Of a stretch of DNA of 64,000 bases, positions 59,755-64,000 are shown piece by piece. A program made the translations under genes and the position numbers. The DNA is from Halorubrum alkaliphilum (GTDB taxonomy: Archaea > Halobacteriota > Halobacteria > Halobacteriales > Haloferacaceae). The DNA is taken from assembly GCF_017873815.1 (NCBI RefSeq), contig NZ_JAGGKQ010000007.1, positions 1 to 64,000 of the forward strand. Reading direction: 5' to 3'. Within the stretch, counting starts at the first letter, position 1. Each line of letters begins with the position of its first letter. The notes under the pieces are model-generated. The model was not told where the DNA came from and did not search any database. It worked only from the letters and a program-made list of their open reading frames with translations.

Positions 59755-59772
59755 TCACGAGGATCCCCCGGT

Positions 59773-60792
59773 ATGGACGCTCGAACAACCCTCCTGGCGC
59801 TCGCCGCCGCGGTCCTTCTCGCGGGTGCGGTCGGGCTCGTCGCGGCACCGGACGCGCTCGACGACCCCCGCGACACGACCGGTCCACCCGGAGACGTTGA
59901 CCTCGTCGACGTCGTCGTCGAACCCGGAGATGTCCGCGGTGACACCGCGACGCTCGATCTCCTCGCCGATCTCGAACACGACGGATCGACCGTGGAGAAC
60001 GTCACCGTCCGCCACCGCGCCATCGGGTCCGACTCCGGCTTGCTCGTCGACGAAACAGTCGTCGAGGTCGGCGACGTCGACCGCGGCGGCGAGATGACGA
60101 TGAACGGAAGCGTCGATGTCGACCGCGACGGCGGCTATCACCTCGAAACCGTCATCTACGCCGATGGAGAGCGTCAAACGGAGCGGACGACGCGCATCGC
60201 CGGCGTGTCGGCGCTTACGCCCACGTACGCGGATTCGAACGTCGGCTTCTCCGACGGTAGCGTCTGGCCGACCATCGCAGTCTCCGTCTCGGAGGCCGGC
60301 GAGACGGAGGCGACGCTCTCGATATCGACGGCAGTAACGAACCGTGGTGACGATCTCTCCGACGGTCTCGATCTCCGAGTATTGCTCCGACAGGCCGACT
60401 CCAACGTGGTCGCCGACGAGGCGACCGAGACCGTCGGATCGGTGCGTCCCGGCCGCACCGAGACGGTGACCACGACCGTCGAGGTGCCTGACGAATACAA
60501 CTACTACGTGGACGCGGCGCTGTTCGACGACGATGTCCTGATAGACGAGACGCAGGACGTCGCCAACCTCGACCCACAGGAGACCATCGACGCGAACGAG
60601 ACCGTCGAGGACGTCGGCTTCGCAGTCGAGGACTTCACGCAGGACGAGGTGGCGGACGACCTCGACGACGCGCCCGTCCGCGACGTCGACGAGGACGACG
60701 CCACAGTCGACGACGATACCCCCGGATTCGGCGTCGTCGTCGCCGTGGCCGCGCTTCTCGTCGCGACGGTCGTCGCACGGAGGTATCGATGA
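59773..60792 (+). CDS. Secreted PGF-CTERM protein (DUF7490-like)
   Basis: 339 residues. Signal peptide LLALAAAVLLAGAVGLVAAP, two beta-sandwich-like repeats (VDLVDVVVEPGDVRGDTATL; TIAVSVSEAGETEATLSIST), an acidic linker, then TPGFGVVVAVAALLVATVVARRYR-type end, here with P-G-F, a membrane helix and basic tail: the PGF-CTERM signal processed by archaeosortase A and lipid-attached at the cell surface. Function unknown. Its stop codon overlaps the ATG of the next small ORF (ATGA). Confidence 0.85.
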   Translation: MDARTTLLALAAAVLLAGAVGLVAAPDALDDPRDTTGPPGDVDLVDVVVEPGDVRGDTATLDLLADLEHDGSTVENVTVRHRAIGSDSGLLVDETVVEVGDVDRGGEMTMNGSVDVDRDGGYHLETVIYADGERQTERTTRIAGVSALTPTYADSNVGFSDGSVWPTIAVSVSEAGETEATLSISTAVTNRGDDLSDGLDLRVLLRQADSNVVADEATETVGSVRPGRTETVTTTVEVPDEYNYYVDAALFDDDVLIDETQDVANLDPQETIDANETVEDVGFAVEDFTQDEVADDLDDAPVRDVDEDDATVDDDTPGFGVVVAVAALLVATVVARRYR

Positions 60793-60899
60793 GCGGGACC
60801 CCGCAACCGTCGGCGACCGGAGAACCGAACGAATCGACCGCTGCTATGGAGTCGAACCGACCGACCACCGACGCGACGGAAACGATCCATACCCCATGA
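60789..60899 (+). CDS. 36-residue linker ORF in a coupled operon
   Basis: ATG 60789 overlaps the previous stop (ATGA) and its own TGA (60897-60899) overlaps the ATG of the next gene (ATGA). The peptide MSGTPQPSATGEPNESTAAM.. is polar with no hydrophobic segment. Two exact 4-base overlaps in a row argue that it is translated, if only to couple its neighbours. No family known to me. Confidence 0.5.
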   Translation: MSGTPQPSATGEPNESTAAMESNRPTTDATETIHTP

Positions 60900-61285
60900 G
60901 CGACACCACGAGTACGGAACCGACCACGGACGACGGCCAAACCGAGACGGGATCGAGCGAGGAGACGACCGGCGGGAGTCGAGTCGGATTCACGCGGCTG
61001 GATTCCGAGGACCTCCGCGGGATCCTCGACCGACTGGCGCTCGCCGCGCTGGCGCTGCTCGCGCTCATTGCGGCGTGGAGCTTCTACGGCCACGCGGGCA
61101 CCGCGATCCGGACGTGGCTCGATCCGGCCTACCAGCCGATCGCCTTGGCGGCATTCAACCTGATCGTCGCGTTCCTCGCGCTCGCCGGCGTCGCCCACCA
61201 GCTATACCGGATACGGGGCAGCGACGACGGTACGCACGGGGACGGTAGCGGGACTGATGACGATAGCGAGCCACGGGCGGGGTAA
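60896..61285 (+). CDS. Two-helix membrane protein of unknown function
   Basis: 129 residues. An acidic polar N-terminus (1-40) is followed by membrane helices LALAALALLALIAAWSFYG and PIALAAFNLIVAFLALAGVAHQLY and an acidic tail. No known motif. Third gene in the operon with the PGF-CTERM protein, coupled through the 36-residue ORF; it might anchor or export it, but that is speculation. Confidence 0.75.
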   Translation: MSDTTSTEPTTDDGQTETGSSEETTGGSRVGFTRLDSEDLRGILDRLALAALALLALIAAWSFYGHAGTAIRTWLDPAYQPIALAAFNLIVAFLALAGVAHQLYRIRGSDDGTHGDGSGTDDDSEPRAG

Positions 61286-61335
61286 GCGTCGGTCATGACG
61301 TAGCCGGACGGGTGACCGTCGGTTCGTTCCCGGGG

Positions 61336-61686
61336 TCACTCGTCGGGGAGGTCCTCGGTGCGTCCCGGAATCCGCTCGACCTGGCCGGCGAGCGTCGCGG
61401 CGTCTCCGGCGACGGTCGAGGCCTCGACGCCGGCCTCGTCGGCGACCACCCGGACGTGGGCTGCCAGCAGCGCGAGCGCACGCAACCCCTCACTTTCCCC
61501 GTCGCCGTCCGTTCGTTGGGCGAACGTGGTGTCGACCTCGCCGTCGCGGACGACGCCGACGTGGACCGCCTCGATCCCCTCCGCGTCGAGGAGGTCGCGG
61601 GCACGTTCGAGTTCCGTTGCGAACGTCTCGTCGTCTTCGGAATCGTGCTCGTCAGCCGCTCCGTCGGACCCGTGCTCGTCGCTCAT
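61336..61686 (-). CDS. Small acidic conserved protein of unknown function
   Basis: 116 residues. After an Asp/Glu-rich start, FATELERARDLLDAEGIEAVHVGVVRD and LRALALLAAHVRVVADEAGV suggest an alpha/beta fold with long helices. No motif for a known enzyme. ATG 61686 (MSDEHGSDG) follows a typical acidic start; the longer frame is Arg/Ser-rich shadow sequence. It lies 83 bases downstream of the Rieske gene, possibly co-transcribed. Confidence 0.7.
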   Translation of the reverse strand: MSDEHGSDGAADEHDSEDDETFATELERARDLLDAEGIEAVHVGVVRDGEVDTTFAQRTDGDGESEGLRALALLAAHVRVVADEAGVEASTVAGDAATLAGQVERIPGRTEDLPDE

Positions 61687-61768
61687 ACGTATCCTCGGTG
61701 CGAGAGCCTGAAAAGCGCGGCGTTGCGGCGAGCGTCGGAAGCCGGGAGAGAAGGGCGGGAGGAGGGAG

Positions 61769-62602
61769 TTATTCGGGGCGGGGGCGGGCGATGAACAGGG
61801 CCTCCTCGAGCGTGAACGGGTCGTACGTCGACTGGTGGCAGACGCAGTAGGCACCGTCCTCGGCGCTGTACCGTGCCGACTCCTCCAGCTCCTTGTAGCC
61901 GGGAATACAGCAGAAGTGCGTACAGACGTTGAGATACGCCATAAATCCCTGATCGGTCGAGGCCGCCAGCCACTCGTCGTCCTCGGCCGCCTCCTCGATC
62001 CGTTCGGAGCGGATCACGACCGCGTTGAGATCGGCGTCGGCATCCTCGGAGCGCCACGTCGCCGACGCCGGCTTTCCGACCCCGTCGTTGCCGACGTTGT
62101 TCCCCCAGGAGTCGTAGTCCTCGAAGTCGTCGATGTGGATCCTATCGCCCGCGTCGTACGTCTCGTCCTGCCAGTCGTACGTGCCCGGATTCGCTCGGAA
62201 GATGTTGTCCGACTCGAAGTTCGGGCGGACGTTCTCTTGGGACTCGATGCCGCAGTACTGGAACCACTCGCCGGCGTACGTCCGGCCGCCGAGCTCCTCC
62301 CGTGCCACCTCGATCTCGAACCCCTCGTCCTCGATGGTCTGGACCTCGGGCCAGATGCCCTGTATGAAGCCGTCGTCGTCGACCCGAACCGGGATCTGCG
62401 GGAGACCGCGGGGCGCCGGACCGCCGGTGTGCTCGATCGTCATTGCGACGGTCTGTCCGCCGCCGACGCCGCCGGCCGTCGTCAGGCTGTTCACCGTCGC
62501 GGATCCCATCGCACCGACCCCTGCGAGGGTCGCACCACCGACGACGCCCTTCACGAAGCGTCGCCGTCCGGACTCGGCCGGATACTTGTCGGACATGCTC
62601 AT
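61769..62602 (-). CDS. Rieske 2Fe-2S protein, Tat-exported
   Basis: 277 residues. Twin-arginine signal S-G-R-R-R-F-V-K-G with hydrophobic GGATLAGVGAMGSATV. The Rieske cluster motifs are present: C-T-H-F-C-C-I-P-G and C-V-C-H-Q-S-T-Y-D-P-F (Cys-His ligand pairs plus the disulfide Cys). A long 150-residue beta-rich insert precedes them. It is probably the Rieske subunit of a bc1-like menaquinol oxidoreductase; cytochrome b genes are not adjacent. ATG 62602 or 62596 both fit. The signal's membrane helix probably stays as an anchor. Confidence 0.92.
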   Translation of the reverse strand: MSMSDKYPAESGRRRFVKGVVGGATLAGVGAMGSATVNSLTTAGGVGGGQTVAMTIEHTGGPAPRGLPQIPVRVDDDGFIQGIWPEVQTIEDEGFEIEVAREELGGRTYAGEWFQYCGIESQENVRPNFESDNIFRANPGTYDWQDETYDAGDRIHIDDFEDYDSWGNNVGNDGVGKPASATWRSEDADADLNAVVIRSERIEEAAEDDEWLAASTDQGFMAYLNVCTHFCCIPGYKELEESARYSAEDGAYCVCHQSTYDPFTLEEALFIARPRPE

Positions 62603-62821
62603 AGTAACAGTCGGGTGGGGCCAGTAAAAAGGGTGACGAACCATGGGACATCACGGAATACGGCGATGCCGATCCACCGCCAAGCCGAGGACTCCATCCG
62701 TACTCCTGGCCGCGAACGTCGACTCCGACGTAGCGGTCCGTGGCGCTATCGAGGTACACGACGCGCACGGCTTCGTTTCGAAAAGTTACTCGCCACCGAG
62801 GCAAGGATTCGTCCGGACGGC

Positions 62822-62829
62822 GGTTTTAA
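62822..62829. promoter_or_regulatory. TATA-like box between the Rieske and ppc genes
   Basis: GGTTTTAA, within CGGTTTTAACCGG, is centred about 30 bases before ATG 62856 of ppc. The string is nearly symmetric and could also serve a minus-strand start near 62804. The rest of 62603-62855 holds no gene I can support. Confidence 0.4.
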
Positions 62830-62855
62830 CCGGTCACGGACGTACCGTGAATGGT

Positions 62856-64000
62856 ATGGAGTTGCACGATCGGGCCGTACGAACCGATGTCCGTGAACTC
62901 GGTGCGCTGCTCGGGGACGTACTCGCCGCACAGACCTCTACTGAAGCCTTCCAGACGGTCGAGGATCTCCGGAACGCGGCGATAGACTACCGGCGGGGAG
63001 ACGCGGCGGATCGGAGTCCCCTGCACGCGTCGGTCGACGACCTCTCGACCACTCGAGAGGGGATAGTCGCCCGGGCGTTCACGACGTATTTCGAACTCAT
63101 CAACCTCGCGGAGGAGCGCGAGCGGGTTCGGGCAGTCCGGAACACGGACGCTGACGGTGCGCTACACGATTCCTTCGAGGCGACGATCGAGGAGTTCGCG
63201 GACGCCGGCGTCGACGCCGACGAACTCGAATCCCTCCTCGACGATGTGCTCATCGAGCCGACGTTCACCGCGCACCCGACGGAGGCCCGCCGCGCAACCG
63301 TGAAATCGAAGCTGCGATCCATCGCGAACCACCTCGAGGAGTTGGACGAACACCGACTCTCCGAACGCGAGCAGAACGCGGTCTGGCGCGACGTGACCGC
63401 GGAAGTGACGAGCCTCTGGGGTACTCGACAGGTCCGACAGCGCCGGCCGGAGCCGGAAGACGAGGCGCGAAACGTCCGGTGGTATCTCGAGAATACGCTG
63501 TTCGACGTCGTCGGCGACGCCTACGAGGAGTTCGAGAGAACGATCTCCGAGGAGTACGAGGACGTCGACTGTCCGAAGCTGTTCGAGTTCCGCTCGTGGG
63601 CCGGCTCCGACCGCGACGGCAACCCGTTCGTCACGCCGGAGGTCACCGACGAGACGCTGGCCGGACAGCGTTCGGTCGCGCTCGGGAAGTACCGAGAACA
63701 GTGTAAGCGTCTCTCGGCGGTGTTGAGCCAGGACGGCGAGCGATACGCGGTCAGCGATGCCTTCGCCGAGTCGCTCGCGGCCGACGCCGAGCGCTTCCCG
63801 ACGGTCGTCCAGGAAGCGCGCGAGCGGTACCCGGACGAACCGTACCGACAGAAGCTCAAGCTGATGCGCGAGCGACTCGATCGCGTCGACGACGTGCGTC
63901 CCGGCGGCTACCCCGACGGCGACGCGTTCCTCGAGGACCTCGACGTCATCGCGGAGTCGCTGTCGGCGGACCGGAACGAGGTCGTCCGGGAGTCGTTCAT
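62856..64000 (+). CDS. ppc: Phosphoenolpyruvate carboxylase, N-terminal part (runs off the window)
   Basis: 381 residues present of about 890 expected. It makes oxaloacetate from PEP and bicarbonate. It starts MELHDRAVRTDVRELGALLG. The PEPC active-site motif FTAHPTEARRATV (catalytic His) and the bicarbonate/PEP region GSDRDGNPFVTPEV are both visible; GGDRDGNP is usual, here Gly1 is Ala-Gly-Ser (WAGSDRDGNP). ATG 62856 follows the TATA-like GGTTTTAA by about 30 bases. The frame is open to the last base of the window. Confidence 0.95.
   Translation, partial: MELHDRAVRTDVRELGALLGDVLAAQTSTEAFQTVEDLRNAAIDYRRGDAADRSPLHASVDDLSTTREGIVARAFTTYFELINLAEERERVRAVRNTDADGALHDSFEATIEEFADAGVDADELESLLDDVLIEPTFTAHPTEARRATVKSKLRSIANHLEELDEHRLSEREQNAVWRDVTAEVTSLWGTRQVRQRRPEPEDEARNVRWYLENTLFDVVGDAYEEFERTISEEYEDVDCPKLFEFRSWAGSDRDGNPFVTPEVTDETLAGQRSVALGKYREQCKRLSAVLSQDGERYAVSDAFAESLAADAERFPTVVQEARERYPDEPYRQKLKLMRERLDRVDDVRPGGYPDGDAFLEDLDVIAESLSADRNEVVRESF

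Noticed and set aside
1-64000. CRISPR arrays, transposase, integrase or toxin-antitoxin genes
   Set aside because: I looked for regularly spaced repeats and for these protein families and saw none. The hairpin array at 17 kb has non-identical units and no spacers of constant length.

Overview
The window comes from a haloarchaeon, most likely a Halorubrum-like member of the Haloferacales. The predicted proteins are strongly acidic (Asp/Glu-rich, few Lys) and the third codon positions are GC-rich. Many genes have a TATA-like box 25 to 30 bases before the start codon, as expected for leaderless mRNAs. The gene content is archaeal: RfcL, ABCE1/Rli1, FtsZ2 with CdrS/CdrL, NcsA, PGF-CTERM and type IV pilin surface proteins, and a haloarchaeal-type 2Fe-2S ferredoxin. 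Genus and order are inferences; no database search was possible.

Layout. 0-5 kb: a truncated copy of a dispersed non-coding repeat, a thioesterase, a glutaredoxin-PduO pair, tRNA-Val(CAC) with a tandemly duplicated 3' end, ferredoxin, an HVO_0476-type zinc finger protein, and PRPP synthetase. 4.8-9 kb: RfcL, a histidine kinase and two unknown proteins. 9-15.6 kb: a complete dipeptide/oligopeptide-type ABC importer operon on the minus strand. 15.8-17.6 kb: heme A synthase, then a 0.9-kb gene-free region holding the largest copy of the dispersed repeat with an array of perfect hairpins. 17.6-34 kb: housekeeping genes (threonylcarbamoyl-AMP synthase, creatininase-family protein, Rli1 with an EMC6-like protein, C-terminal binding protein, RlmE, PhoU, tRNA-Val(GAC), a degenerate M24 protein, geranylgeranyl reductase family, phosphoribosyltransferase, HD hydrolase, YeiH-type transporter, MTAP, glycosyltransferase). 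34-42 kb: chromosome and division genes, namely the DUF7518-SMC-ScpA operon and divergent CdrL-CdrS-FtsZ2. 42-49 kb: an accessory-looking biosynthetic cluster (MDR dehydrogenase, pterin-synthase-like protein, GT4, methyltransferase, DNA-methylase-like protein, CDP-alcohol transferase, ParB-like protein). 49-54.5 kb: NcsA, DUF4442, alpha/beta hydrolase, and MeaB with the B12-binding mutase subunit. 54.5-61.7 kb: MPBQ-type methyltransferase, type IV pilin, the third repeat copy and a block of envelope or membrane proteins. 61.7-64 kb: Rieske protein and the 5' part of PEP carboxylase.

The best candidates for something undescribed are (a) the dispersed element with tandem CTTATAA boxes and interchangeable short hairpins (three copies), (b) the PTPS/GT4/CDP-alcohol cluster, which might make a halopterin-like or other modified pterin compound, and (c) paired GTAAGAC/GTCTTAC inverted repeats around the cdrS-ftsZ2 promoter. 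PduO (making adenosylcobalamin) could supply cofactor for the mutase handled by MeaB and the B12 subunit 52 kb away. Most genes are ordinary haloarchaeal core genes. I saw no CRISPR array, transposase or integrase gene.
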